The position numbers were made by a program, and so were the translations under genes. DNA of 37,625 nt, taken from positions 1 to 37,625 of the forward strand of contig CAUZJO010000025.1 in the NCBI GenBank assembly GCA_963580245.1. Direction: 5' to 3'. Source of the stretch: CAUZJO01 sp963580245. Lineage in GTDB: Bacteria; Sumerlaeota; Sumerlaeia; MVZB01. The notes under the pieces are model-generated. The model was not told the origin of the DNA. It saw nothing but the letters and a program-made list of their open reading frames with translations, and did no database searches. The number at the start of each line of letters is the position of its first letter. Positions within the stretch are counted from its first letter, which is position 1. Shown one piece after another: positions 24,222-32,819 of this stretch.

Positions 24222-25183
24222 CACGGATTGCCCTGCCAGCTCTGAAGCAGCTTGACGATTTCCTTGTGGCCTCCCCGCAACGCGGAGCGCGCGGGGGTGT
24301 GGCCGCGGTTGTCCGCGGCCTCGGCCCCCTTGGAAAGCAGAAGCTGGACCACCTCTTTACGACCCGCGCGGGCGGTGCCGTGAAGGGGCGTTTGGTTATC
24401 GTTGGCCCGGGCGTTGACGCCCGCCCCTCGGGTCAACAGAATGTCCGCGACTTCCATGTGGCCCAGCGTGGCGACCTCGTGCAATGGGGTTTGGCCCTCA
24501 TTGCCTTTGGCGTTCACTTCGGTGCCCTTGGCCAGAAGCGCCTGGGCGACCCCGTGGTGGCCCCGCCGGGCGACGGAGAGCAGGGGGGAGCGGCCATTGT
24601 CGTCGCTGGCGTTGACGTCGGCGCCCTGTTCCAAGGCCTGACGCACCCGGGCCACGTCACCCTGTTTGACGGCGTCGAAAACATCCTCGATCTCGGCCCC
24701 GTACCTGCGCAGGATTTCCAGCATCTCCTGATTGCGATGCTTTACGGCGAGTCGGAGCGGGGTATTGCCGAGACGACCGTCCTTGGCACTGACATCGGCA
24801 CCCTTGCTGAGCAGCAGTTCCGCGACTTCGGGGTAGCCGGCACTCACCGCCGCGAGCAGAGGCGTGGTACCCTGATTGTCACGCGAGTCGACCTCGGCGC
24901 CAGCGGCCAGGAGGATCTCCGCGACTTGTTTATGGCCGCCCAGTGCCGCTTCGTGCAGTGCCCGCTTACCGCCCCCCATGGGGGACCGGGCGTTGACGTC
25001 GGTCCCCTTGTCCAGGAACATTTGAACGTCTTCGACTTTCCCGGTCCGCGCCGCTTCGTGGAACGTTGAACTGGTCAGGGTAGGGCCACAGGCCGAAAGA
25101 ATCAGCCCTATCCCCATGGCAAGCGTCAACCACGGAGGACGACAACCTTGCGTCGCCGGTCTCCGAATTACCCTCGTCCGCAT
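24221..25183 (-). CDS. ankyrin-repeat lipoprotein
   Basis: A 320-residue protein. A basic N-terminus and hydrophobic stretch end in the lipobox LSAC (C32), so the mature protein should be a lipid-anchored periplasmic or outer-membrane protein. The rest is about nine ankyrin repeats, with consensus pieces such as TPLHEVATLGHMEVADILL and GADVNA recurring every 31-34 residues; one repeat near residue 185 is shortened. Ankyrin solenoids bind protein partners. GAGAGG lies 5 bases before the ATG. It is the first gene of a two-gene unit with the FHA-GAF histidine kinase. Confidence 0.9.
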   Translation of the reverse strand: MRTRVIRRPATQGCRPPWLTLAMGIGLILSACGPTLTSSTFHEAARTGKVEDVQMFLDKGTDVNARSPMGGGKRALHEAALGGHKQVAEILLAAGAEVDSRDNQGTTPLLAAVSAGYPEVAELLLSKGADVSAKDGRLGNTPLRLAVKHRNQEMLEILRRYGAEIEDVFDAVKQGDVARVRQALEQGADVNASDDNGRSPLLSVARRGHHGVAQALLAKGTEVNAKGNEGQTPLHEVATLGHMEVADILLTRGAGVNARANDNQTPLHGTARAGRKEVVQLLLSKGAEAADNRGHTPARSALRGGHKEIVKLLQSWQGNP

Positions 25184-25607
25184 CGTTGCCTCTCTCCCAG
25201 TACCGAATCTGGTGACATCAGCGGGCCTGAATGCGGGTGAGTGGAGGGCTAGCGGGGCCGGAGGCTGTTGCCCAGCGGTGGGTCGGCTCGTGAGTCCGGC
25301 CGTCCCGCGGCTTGCTTTCGGCTCCTTCTAAAGTGAAAAGACATCGACACCCCTCCGCTCCCCATCAGGGCGATGGCACACGTCCGAGTGCGTCAGTCTG
25401 GTTCAGTTTTGTCTTATTTGTCAAGCGGCCAGTGGGGGTGGGGTGGGCCGGTGCGGGGGAAATAACTCGACGATCTTGGCGGTCGATTGGGGACGGCCGG
25501 CGGGCGTCTCACTCCGGCTGGAAGGTTGAGTTGCGTAGATCTTGGCCTCCCGGGGGGATACCCCGGAGGAAGTCTTGGAAATCATCTGAAGTTTACGCAT
25601 AATACTG
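25184..25607. other. intergenic region before the EPS locus
   Basis: About 420 bases with no credible gene. It contains the promoter region of the ankyrin lipoprotein gene and a GC-rich hairpin at 25546-25569 just past the end of the minus-strand EPS genes. Small open frames here lack domains and ribosome sites. Confidence 0.55.
25546..25569 (-). terminator. GC-rich hairpin, possible 3' end of the EPS transcript
   Basis: CCTCCCGGGG (25546-25555) pairs with CCCCGGAGG (25561-25569) around a 5-base loop, with one bulged C. It lies about 40 bases after the stop of the O-antigen-ligase-like gene. Neither side has a T-run, so this is not a classical intrinsic terminator; it could stabilise a 3' end or be rho-assisted. 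Confidence 0.3.
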
Positions 25608-26987
25608 TCACCCGTACGAGAGATGGGGATGTGGTCGCCAGGACCTTCGATGACCACGGCTCCTGCTCGGCGCGGGCGATTTCGCCCTGGCCGGGGCTCT
25701 GCGCGTTACGAAGGCTGGCATGTTGTTCGCAACCGCAATGAAAATGTACAGCAAGGTTGATACCTGTCCCAAGGCCGCGACGGTCATCATCGCAACGTTC
25801 CACCCGACCAGCACCGCCATGAGACACCAAATCATCCACTTATCGGCCTTGACCCTCGCGCGTTTGGCCGCCTGGACCAGCCGCCGGTAGTAAAGGAAAT
25901 TGACGAAAAGATATGGAACCAGGCCCAAGAGGCCGTAGCGGGCCAGTTTGCCGACGTAAATATTGACGAAGTCCTTGTGAAGCCAGTGGAAGTTCGTATC
26001 ATCGGTGCCGGGTCCAATGCCCACATAACCATAGCCCGCCAGCCAGTGCCCCGTCATGCCGCCCCCCAACGCCTCTTCGACAAGGCCGATGCGGTAGTAG
26101 GCAGTTTGAGGATTGAGGGCGAGACCCGTGAGGACATGGTAGAAGTGGCGATTGCTGAAAACTTCGACGAACACCATATCGGCCACCAGGGCGACGACAA
26201 GGATCGGCCAGAACCGCCGAAACGGGAAGGCGACCAACAGCACCAGGACCACCACGATCGCGAACAGAGGGCCGCTCGACATGGAAGAGCAAGCGCCGAC
26301 CACGAGCAATCCGAAAACGATCAAGACCACGGGACGCGGCCAGCTCGACCTCGACCAAAGCGCAAGCGCCAGCGGAGCGATTCCCGCGAAGAAAAGCCCG
26401 AGAATGATGCTGCCCCCCAACGTGACCGAGGCGCGATAAAGACCCATCCGCATTTCGGATTTGGCGTTGGGATTAGTGACATGCCCAAAACCAAAGTGCT
26501 GTTCCATAAACCTAACCGGATTGTGACCGGTTTTGGATTGATACATTGCCATCAGGGCCACGGGGATTCCGACGCAAGCGAACCCCTTGATGACCGTCAT
26601 CCAATCGTTTCGGGTGCGGATGATCAAGCGCGCGGCAAGATAGACCATGACAGTATCGAAGAACGTGCCACCCTCTCGTTCGAGGAAGACGCGAGCCGGG
26701 ACAGTTTGTGTAAGAGCGAGGACGTGGCCTAGATAACAGGCCAGGATTCCGGTATCCATCCAGTTCCATTTAAAGCTTCGAAGGAGCCCGCGGCCAAAGA
26801 TCGCCTTGGCGAGAACAGCCAAGATCACGATGCGCCCCAGGTTGAAGTCAATCGTCCCAAGGGGAACCGTGAGGCTCTGGGAATAGCCGAACAGCGCGAC
26901 CAGGTAAATGCAGAAACCATAGACCGGTCTGAGGGCCAGGACCAACACCGAGACGATGAACGCGAGCAAAGAAGTGACCGCTATCAT
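25608..26987 (-). CDS. O-antigen ligase / Wzy-like polysaccharide membrane protein
   Basis: A 459-residue protein with about 10-12 hydrophobic segments through residue 430 and a basic, Ser/Arg-rich tail. The periplasmic-loop signature of the O-antigen ligase/Wzy superfamily is present around residue 330, as FHWLHKDFVNIYVGKLARYGLLGLVPYLF (a H-x-x-F/L-x-x-x-x-x-x-x-G-L-x-G pattern). Such proteins polymerise or ligate undecaprenyl-linked glycans in the inner membrane. It begins 3 bases after the stop of the chimeric CpsD-FrhB gene, so both share a transcript. The name O-antigen ligase is a family label; polymerase and ligase roles cannot be separated here. Confidence 0.78.
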   Translation of the reverse strand: MIAVTSLLAFIVSVLVLALRPVYGFCIYLVALFGYSQSLTVPLGTIDFNLGRIVILAVLAKAIFGRGLLRSFKWNWMDTGILACYLGHVLALTQTVPARVFLEREGGTFFDTVMVYLAARLIIRTRNDWMTVIKGFACVGIPVALMAMYQSKTGHNPVRFMEQHFGFGHVTNPNAKSEMRMGLYRASVTLGGSIILGLFFAGIAPLALALWSRSSWPRPVVLIVFGLLVVGACSSMSSGPLFAIVVVLVLLVAFPFRRFWPILVVALVADMVFVEVFSNRHFYHVLTGLALNPQTAYYRIGLVEEALGGGMTGHWLAGYGYVGIGPGTDDTNFHWLHKDFVNIYVGKLARYGLLGLVPYLFVNFLYYRRLVQAAKRARVKADKWMIWCLMAVLVGWNVAMMTVAALGQVSTLLYIFIAVANNMPAFVTRRAPARAKSPAPSRSRGHRRSWRPHPHLSYG

Positions 26988-26990
26988 GGT

Positions 26991-27974
26991 TTATCCCCCC
27001 GCTGGTTCGCGCGCGACGCACCGTTGGCGGTGCCACAGGCCCTTGCGAATCAATCGGCGCATGGTCCCAAGAATCGACCGAGCCTTCTCCGAGAGCGGAA
27101 GGCGCGACCAATCGCGCCAAAGATCGAAACCGGTGAACCTGGGTGTCGGAACCCCTAAGAGCTTCATCCCCAACAGCCTGCCGAAAAGGTTTTTGCGGCG
27201 TTCGAGAAAATTGACCTGGGCGGCCTGAACCTGCTGGGCCCCAATTGGTTTGAGCGTCACGTAGCCCGCCTCCATCGCCCCATGCAGGATTCGGCGACCG
27301 CGCTCGGAGCACACCACCACGATCGAGCGACCGGGGTCGCCGTTGCCTTGGTATTTGTCCCAGGCGTCCCCGCATGAGAGGTCGGCAAGCCGGCCCAAAC
27401 CGTCGGGACACAGGTTGCAACGAAACGAGCGCTTCTTGGCCAACTGTGACCAAGCCTGCTGATAGGGGGCGAACTGCTCCTGCGATTTCTCGACAAACGA
27501 TGAGAACTTCTCCATCTTCATCCCATCGGTGGCCGCCCGGGGTTCCTTGTCGTGCGACACGAGCACGTCCAGATACGGATTAACCTTGATCGTCTCGCGC
27601 CGAGGCCCCGAGCCCGACATCCCGTCATTGCCGCTCTCGGCCTGGTCGCCGTTTTTATCCTTGGCGAAGATCTTATGCAACGAGGGCTTCTCCAGGTTCA
27701 TGTCGATCAGCAGGACCTTATGCTTCTGCTCGCTGCTCAGGGCGGCGGCAAAATTGACGGCCATGGTGCTGACGCCCTCCCCTTTGGCGTAGCTCGTGAA
27801 GACCAGCGACACCGAATTGCGCGCGTGACCATTGAGCGACATGACCGTGCGGTATTTCAGCAGGTCAAAGAGGTCGTCAATCTGTTGGGGTCGGCGCGAA
27901 CGAGCAGTCTTGCTCTTAACGCGCGGTTGTGTATATGTCATGGGCCTCATGATGGATGGGGCGTCGCAGATCAT
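26991..27974 (-). CDS. chimera: CpsD-type ATPase N-terminal half + FrhB/CpsK-type C-terminal half
   Basis: A 327-residue frame with two unrelated parts. Residues about 40-165 match a CpsD/Wzc-type polysaccharide-assembly P-loop ATPase: VFTSYAKGEGVSTMAVNFAAAL, with GEGVST (65-70) in place of the usual GEGKST so Walker A lacks its Lys, and KVLLIDMNLEKPSLHKIF. The expected Walker B segment after EQF (about 168) is missing. From about residue 170 on the sequence is the C-terminal half of coenzyme F420 hydrogenase/dehydrogenase beta-subunit-like proteins: FRCNLCPDGLGRLADLSCGDAW, then VPTPRFTGF. The N-terminal iron-sulfur half of that family is missing too. The junction (about nt 27470) looks like an in-frame deletion that merged two genes. 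AAGGAAG lies 8 bases before ATG 27974. Function is unlikely for either half. Confidence 0.7.
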   Translation of the reverse strand: MICDAPSIMRPMTYTQPRVKSKTARSRRPQQIDDLFDLLKYRTVMSLNGHARNSVSLVFTSYAKGEGVSTMAVNFAAALSSEQKHKVLLIDMNLEKPSLHKIFAKDKNGDQAESGNDGMSGSGPRRETIKVNPYLDVLVSHDKEPRAATDGMKMEKFSSFVEKSQEQFAPYQQAWSQLAKKRSFRCNLCPDGLGRLADLSCGDAWDKYQGNGDPGRSIVVVCSERGRRILHGAMEAGYVTLKPIGAQQVQAAQVNFLERRKNLFGRLLGMKLLGVPTPRFTGFDLWRDWSRLPLSEKARSILGTMRRLIRKGLWHRQRCVAREPAGG

Positions 27975-27987
27975 TCAAAGCACTTCC

Positions 27988-29129
27988 TTAGAAGGGTCCG
28001 GAGAGAGTTACACTCTCTGCTTGCAGCCTTCGTCGCTGAGGCATCGCGATTAAAACTGGAAGCCCCAGTTGCTCTGTAACATCCTCATCGGTCTTTATTG
28101 ACTGATCGAGGAACTCCATGGCCAGCACCAAACCGACACCGACCATCAGCCCCATAAAACTTCCAAACAAGAGCAGGGCCAGCATCTTGCGAGCCTTTTC
28201 TCACTGCGCAAAGGGAGCGACGCCGGCTGCACGAGACGAAGGTTCGAAACGAGGTCCTTATCAAGCGTCGCCGACATTTCAGCGATTCGTTGACTGCTCA
28301 GATACTGGCGATAGGATTCTTCAAGCGCCCTGATCTCATGTTCGAGACGACCGATACTCTTCTCGTTGCCAAGCAGGCTATCCAACTGCTGCCCGGCATC
28401 TCGAATGTCGGCCTCGAAGGCCCCTTTGCTGATGACCTGCGCCTCGAGTTCGGCCTTGGCCATCGCCACTTCCATCGATAATTCAAGAAAAACGGGATCG
28501 ACTCCGGCCACCATCGCCGGGAGCGGGTCGCTTTTCTGAGTAGCAATGATGTTCTCAAGCTCTTGGATCTGCGCTCTGACGTCTATGAGTTTAGGGTGGC
28601 TATCCTGGTACTTTACCGCCAGCGCGCTTTCTTCTAGTTGCAGGTTCACGAGCTGCTCACCCATCCGCGTCTCCAAGGGACTTGGGGCGCGAAGCGCGAC
28701 CGGCACGACGGAATCCTCACTGTCGCCGTTGGTCGTGAGATTGTTTAGAGCCCTGATTCGCGCGCGCGAGGCGGCCATTTCCACTTTCAGGGTCCGTAGG
28801 TCTCCCTCCAAGTCCCTCAACTTGCCCAACAACAGCTCTTTTTGAGCTTCGACGGACGTGATATTCAGCGTTTGTTGGAGAGTGACCAGTTCTTGTTCCT
28901 TCTCTTCGAGTTGCTTGCGCCAAACCTCAGCCATGTCTTCGAAGAATCCCGACGCAATCTGATTGCTGTAATAATCGATGTGCTTCTCTTGGTAGACGTC
29001 AACGATCGTGTCCAGAATCCGCTGAGCCTTTTGTGGAGAATCGGAAGCGTACTTCAGGCGCAGCACGGCGTGCGGTTGGGTTGCGTACGTGGGTGTCTTG
29101 GCCCTGTATTGCTTGCGGCCCAGCGACCG
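27988..29129 (-). pseudogene. Wzz-type polysaccharide chain-length determinant, 5'-truncated and frameshifted
   Basis: The open stretch to 28146 reads as the periplasmic coiled-coil core of a Wzz/GumC protein: LRLKYASDSPQKAQRILDTIVDVYQEKH, then long helices. Its C-terminal part, with the second membrane helix (MLALLLFGSFMGLMVGVGLVL) and the cytoplasmic tail ending LPVLIAMPQ, continues in another frame to 27988. One added base in the T run 28196-28199 (A run on the gene strand) would join them. On the 5' side the frame is open only to a stop at 29130-29132, so the first membrane helix and Wzz domain are absent. The gene feeds straight into the CpsD-FrhB chimera, the usual wzz-wzc order. Reads as a decayed gene, or as two local errors. 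Confidence 0.72.
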
Positions 29130-29343
29130 TTACGACCTTGAGCAATCGTTGCGCAGAATACGGATGAGGTTTGGAATCGGGCAGACGGGGTAAGCGCAGC
29201 AACTTGGCAAGCGTGCCCATGGGCGGTCCGGCACACGACTTGCGTTGAAACTATTCCGTCCATCCGTGGATTTAGAGGGGCGCCCAGCGCTCCGACCCGC
29301 TGGAGCACAAGACCACGACCGAGCGCAAGAAGAACCCGCGCCA

Positions 29344-30243
29344 ATGCCGAGAGTCAGCATCGGATTGCCGGTCTATAACGGCGAGGATTTCGTCGCCGAG
29401 GCCATCGAATGGCTCCTCTCTCAGACCTATGAGGACTTCGAACTCATTATCCTGGACAATGCCTCCACGGATCGCACGGCCGAAATCTGCCGCGACTACG
29501 CCCGCCGAGATAGCCGGATTCGTTACCATCGCAACGCGAAAAACATCGGCCCGTGCGGGAATTTCAACGAGGCGTTTCATCTGGCGCGGGGCGAATACTT
29601 CAAGTGGGCCGCCCATGACGACTGCTGCGCCCCCAATTACCTGAGACGCTGCGTGGAGGGGTTGGACGGGAACCAAGACGCGGCGCTCTGCCATTCTTTG
29701 GCCAGAATCATCGATGACGAGGGAAAGCCCGTAAAGGATTATGACAGCGGGATGCAGCGTTTGACCTCCCCTCGGGTCAAGGAGCGCTTCGCCGAACTCC
29801 TCGTCGTCGAACACGCTTGCTTCGAAGTCTTCGGGCTCATCCGCCGCGACGTATTGGAGAAGACCTCGCTGATCGAGAGCTACATGGGATCGGACCGGCT
29901 CCTGTTGGCCGAGCTCAGTCTGTATGGTAAACTCCTCACGGTTCCAGAGCGCCTGTTTCTCTCACGTGATCACAGCGATCGACCAGTCCGGATTCCGTCG
30001 GAAGAACGGGCCGTGACATGGTGCCATCCCAATCTCAAAACAAAGTTTGCGTTTCCGCATTGGAGATGCGGGGCCAAATACGCTCGATCGATCACTCGAG
30101 CGCCACTAACACTGCGAGAGCGCACCAGATGCCTCGGCCATGTCTTTTCCTGGACGTTGAGGAATTGGCGAGTGCTTCGCGGGGACCTGCGCATCGCGGC
30201 GGAACGTCTGACGGGAATTTCGCTCAGGTCCCGTTGCGGCTGA
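29344..30243 (+). CDS. GT2-family glycosyltransferase
   Basis: A 299-residue inverting glycosyltransferase with a GT-A fold. It begins PRVSIGLPVYNGEDFV, has ILDNASTDRT, RNAKNIGPCGNFNEAF, and a D-D motif in KWAAHDDCC that supplies the metal-binding acids. No membrane helix, so it works in the cytoplasm on a lipid-linked sugar. ATG 29344 begins the conserved fold; the earlier frame to 29245 has no family sequence. The ribosome site (AAGAAG) is weak. It is divergent from the damaged Wzz gene and followed after 44 bases by a second sugar-related gene, so it belongs to the exopolysaccharide locus. Donor and acceptor are unknown. Confidence 0.88.
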   Translation: MPRVSIGLPVYNGEDFVAEAIEWLLSQTYEDFELIILDNASTDRTAEICRDYARRDSRIRYHRNAKNIGPCGNFNEAFHLARGEYFKWAAHDDCCAPNYLRRCVEGLDGNQDAALCHSLARIIDDEGKPVKDYDSGMQRLTSPRVKERFAELLVVEHACFEVFGLIRRDVLEKTSLIESYMGSDRLLLAELSLYGKLLTVPERLFLSRDHSDRPVRIPSEERAVTWCHPNLKTKFAFPHWRCGAKYARSITRAPLTLRERTRCLGHVFSWTLRNWRVLRGDLRIAAERLTGISLRSRCG

Positions 30244-30287
30244 GCCACCGGAGATATTCTGAAAAGCCTGACACCGGAAACCTGATC

Positions 30288-31703
30288 ATGCAGATATTGG
30301 TAAACATCGCCAATTACGGCGCCAAGAACATGAAGCATCTTGCCAAGCTGCTCGATGCCTATCGTTCGATGCCGTTCGACATCGATATCACAATCAACTC
30401 GAATATCCCGAAAGACCTCGGCGACGACGTGGAGGTGTTCGTGGGATTGCCGAGCAAGAATCCCTGGTCGCTGCCTTTCGCGCACCACAAGTTGTTCGTC
30501 GATCGCGCCGACGATTATGACTTGTTCATCTATTCCGAAGATGACACGCTCCTGACCGAGCGCAACGGGCGGGCCTTTCTGAAGGCGACCGAAGTCTTGC
30601 CCGAGGACCACATCGCCGGTTTCATCCGCTACGAGGTGGGCCCCGACGGGACGCGCTACTACTCGACGATCCATGCCCACTATTTCTGGGACATCGAGTC
30701 TCTGCGCGTCGCCGATGATCAAGTCTTTGCCCGTTATACGAACGATCACGCCGCGTGCTATATCCTGACGCGCGCGCAACTCAAGAAGGCCATCGCCTCG
30801 GGTGGCTATAGCATGGAGCCATACGAGGGACGCTATGACATGTTGGTGTCGGCCGCGACCGATCCTTATGCGAAATGCGGTCTGAAAAAGGTCGTCGGCA
30901 TTTCCAATTTCGAGGACTTCTGCCTGCCGCACCTTCCCAATGTCTATATCGGGAAGATCGGCGTCGAGGCGACCGAAATTCATCAACAGATCGAGAAGCT
31001 GAAATCCCTCGCCGCGAGCGATGAGACACGGGAACCGCTATTCAAGACCCGCACTGGGTTGAACACCGCGAGATGGGACAAGAGGTTTTACGAACCGTGC
31101 CGACGGGATATCTTGGAACTGGCGCCGGCGGGCGCGAAAAAAATCCTGTCGGTCGGCTGTGGATCGGGCGACACCGAGGCGAAATTAACGGAAATGGGGA
31201 AGGACGTCACCACGGTTCCCCTTGATTGCATCATCCAAATCTCCGCCGAGCGAAAGGGCCTCAGGACACTTCCACCGGATTTTAAGCTGGCCGGAGAGAC
31301 GCTGGGCGAGGAGCGATTCGATTGCCTCATTCTTCTCGACGTGCTGCATTTGGTGCCGGATCCGATGCGTATCCTGAACGACTATCTCAAATTCCTGACG
31401 CCCGGGGGGAGTGTCATCATTAGCGTGCCGAACTTCGATCATGTTTTCGTCCTTAGAAGGAAACTCGCCGGCGAGGCTGCTTTCCAGAACTTGAACGATG
31501 CGCAAGCCTACGAGAAATATGGGAGCCATTCTACAACGCGGAAGAAAGTCGATGAATGGATGCGTCACAGCGGATTGAGAGTCGTGCGGCGTCATCGGCA
31601 CGTCAATGGACACTACGGGAAGTATGCTCGGTATACGCTGGGGTTGTTCAACGGCAAGCTCAGGGAGAAGATCACGCTTCTCGCCCAGGCGTCCGGCGCC
31701 TGA
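30288..31703 (+). CDS. two-domain protein: glycosyltransferase-like N-domain + SAM methyltransferase
   Basis: A 471-residue protein. Residues 1-about 230 resemble a GT-A-type glycosyltransferase: it opens ILVNIANYGAKNMKHLAKLLDAY, and LFIYSEDDTLL (SEDD 83-86) is placed like a metal-binding D-x-D; no named family is recognised. Residues about 260-471 are a class I methyltransferase: motif I ILSVGCGSGDTEAKL (287-300), then FDCLILLDVLHLVPDP and FLTPGGSVIISVPNFDH. ATG 30288 was chosen because GGAAA lies 7 bases upstream and the longer frame overlaps the preceding gene. Follows the GT2 gene after 44 bases. A single protein that adds and methylates one sugar, or trims chain growth by methylation, would fit the locus; this is inference. 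Confidence 0.8.
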   Translation: MQILVNIANYGAKNMKHLAKLLDAYRSMPFDIDITINSNIPKDLGDDVEVFVGLPSKNPWSLPFAHHKLFVDRADDYDLFIYSEDDTLLTERNGRAFLKATEVLPEDHIAGFIRYEVGPDGTRYYSTIHAHYFWDIESLRVADDQVFARYTNDHAACYILTRAQLKKAIASGGYSMEPYEGRYDMLVSAATDPYAKCGLKKVVGISNFEDFCLPHLPNVYIGKIGVEATEIHQQIEKLKSLAASDETREPLFKTRTGLNTARWDKRFYEPCRRDILELAPAGAKKILSVGCGSGDTEAKLTEMGKDVTTVPLDCIIQISAERKGLRTLPPDFKLAGETLGEERFDCLILLDVLHLVPDPMRILNDYLKFLTPGGSVIISVPNFDHVFVLRRKLAGEAAFQNLNDAQAYEKYGSHSTTRKKVDEWMRHSGLRVVRRHRHVNGHYGKYARYTLGLFNGKLREKITLLAQASGA

Positions 31704-32060
31704 GGACACCCCCCGTTTTCCGCACCTCCGGTTCCTGGCTGGATGATTCCGCCGGGGACACGGGCGCCACCAACCACAACGACAACCACGCGCTGATTTC
31801 GCGAGCCGTCGCGGCCCTGATTGCGCCGGATGGTATTACGGATCTCACTCGATCGACGGCACCCGGCCCATTTATCGCTTGATGAACCAAGACGTAATCG
31901 AGTAGATAGTCGGAGTGAAGGCCGCCGGCAGGCGGGTCGATCCCGTTATCCGGATAGTGGGATTGACTAATTGGACCGCCTCTGGAGAGCGGTGGCCGTC
32001 ACTTCCTAAAAGAGAACGGCGAGGTTCTCACAACCGTCGAAAACTGATCCGAGCCTGATC
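31704..32060. other. intergenic region with a long palindrome
   Basis: About 357 bases without a convincing gene; open frames here are Arg/Pro-rich and lack ribosome sites. The notable structure is the near-perfect 24-base palindrome at 31940-31963. It separates the exopolysaccharide genes from the housekeeping run starting at 32061. Confidence 0.55.
31940..31963. promoter_or_regulatory. 24-base near-perfect palindrome, operator or cruciform candidate
   Basis: The arms ATCCC (31940-31944) and GGGAT (31959-31963) and the central ATCCGGAT (31948-31955) all pair; only two of twelve base pairs are mismatched. With no loop, it fits a DNA-binding-protein site better than an RNA terminator. It lies about 100 bases upstream of the amidotransferase-like gene. 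Confidence 0.4.
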
Positions 32061-32786
32061 GTGCCGACAACTTCAAAACCCTTGATCGGCATCAACTGCG
32101 ACTTTTTCGCCGACCGGACGACCGGCGTGGCGGGGGTGCGGCCGCCTTACGTGGAGGCGGTCGCGGCGGCCGGGGGGACGCCGGTCTTGCTGCCGATGCT
32201 TCGTGACGCCGACCAAGTCGAAGTGGCGGTCGAGCGGCTTGACGGGTTCGCGTTGATCGGCGGCGACGACCTGTCGGGCCAGCGACTCGGCGTCCCCGGG
32301 CTCCCCTCAACCGTCCCGATCGACGAACGACGCGACCGCGCCGATTTCCTGCTCCTGGAGATGCTGCTCGAACGCCGCAAACCCACCCTCGCGATCTGCC
32401 TGGCGCTCCAGGAACTGAACGTCCTGCGCGGGGGCACGCTTTACCAGGACCTGGCCTTCGACGGCCCCCCCGAACTGGTCCGTCACTACCGCAAGATCGG
32501 CAACGGCCTGGTCGATCATCCGGTCCGGATCGAGCCGGCGAGTCCCTTGGCCGAGCTACTGGACGGCGAGGGCGAGGTCCCCGTCAACAGTAGCCACCAC
32601 CAGGCGATCAAGAAGTTGGGGCGCGGCTTGCACGCGGTCGCCTGGGCGCCCGATGGCCTCATCGAAGCCGTCACGGTCGAAGGCCACCCCTTTTTTCTGG
32701 GCGTCCAGTGGCATCCCGAACACCTCCGCGGCGACCCGCGCCAGCGGAAATTGTTTGAAGCACTCGTCGCCCACGCGATAAAGTAA
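32061..32786 (+). CDS. class I glutamine amidotransferase-like hydrolase (peptidase C26, PuuD-like)
   Basis: A 241-residue hydrolase of the gamma-glutamyl hydrolase (C26) group. It opens KPLIGINCDFFADRT, with VRPPYVEAVAAAGGTPVLLP and DGFALIGGDDL. The triad is C113 (TLAICLALQELNVLRGG), H218 and E220 (GVQWHPE). Relatives include PuuD, which frees GABA from gamma-glutamyl-GABA. The nucleophile elbow reads A-I-C-L-A rather than the more usual G-I-C-R-G, so substrate binding may differ. The start is GTG with only a weak ribosome site. No polyamine genes are adjacent; it precedes def by 33 bases and may simply share its transcript. Confidence 0.85.
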   Translation: MPTTSKPLIGINCDFFADRTTGVAGVRPPYVEAVAAAGGTPVLLPMLRDADQVEVAVERLDGFALIGGDDLSGQRLGVPGLPSTVPIDERRDRADFLLLEMLLERRKPTLAICLALQELNVLRGGTLYQDLAFDGPPELVRHYRKIGNGLVDHPVRIEPASPLAELLDGEGEVPVNSSHHQAIKKLGRGLHAVAWAPDGLIEAVTVEGHPFFLGVQWHPEHLRGDPRQRKLFEALVAHAIK

Positions 32787-32819
32787 GAGTGTTAGGTTTC
32801 CGTTTGGGAGGACTGACCT

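Noticed and set aside
28190..28205. Programmed frameshift in wzz
   Set aside because: The run is only four A on the coding strand and lacks a heptameric slippery site; the required shift would need poor re-pairing. An indel is simpler.
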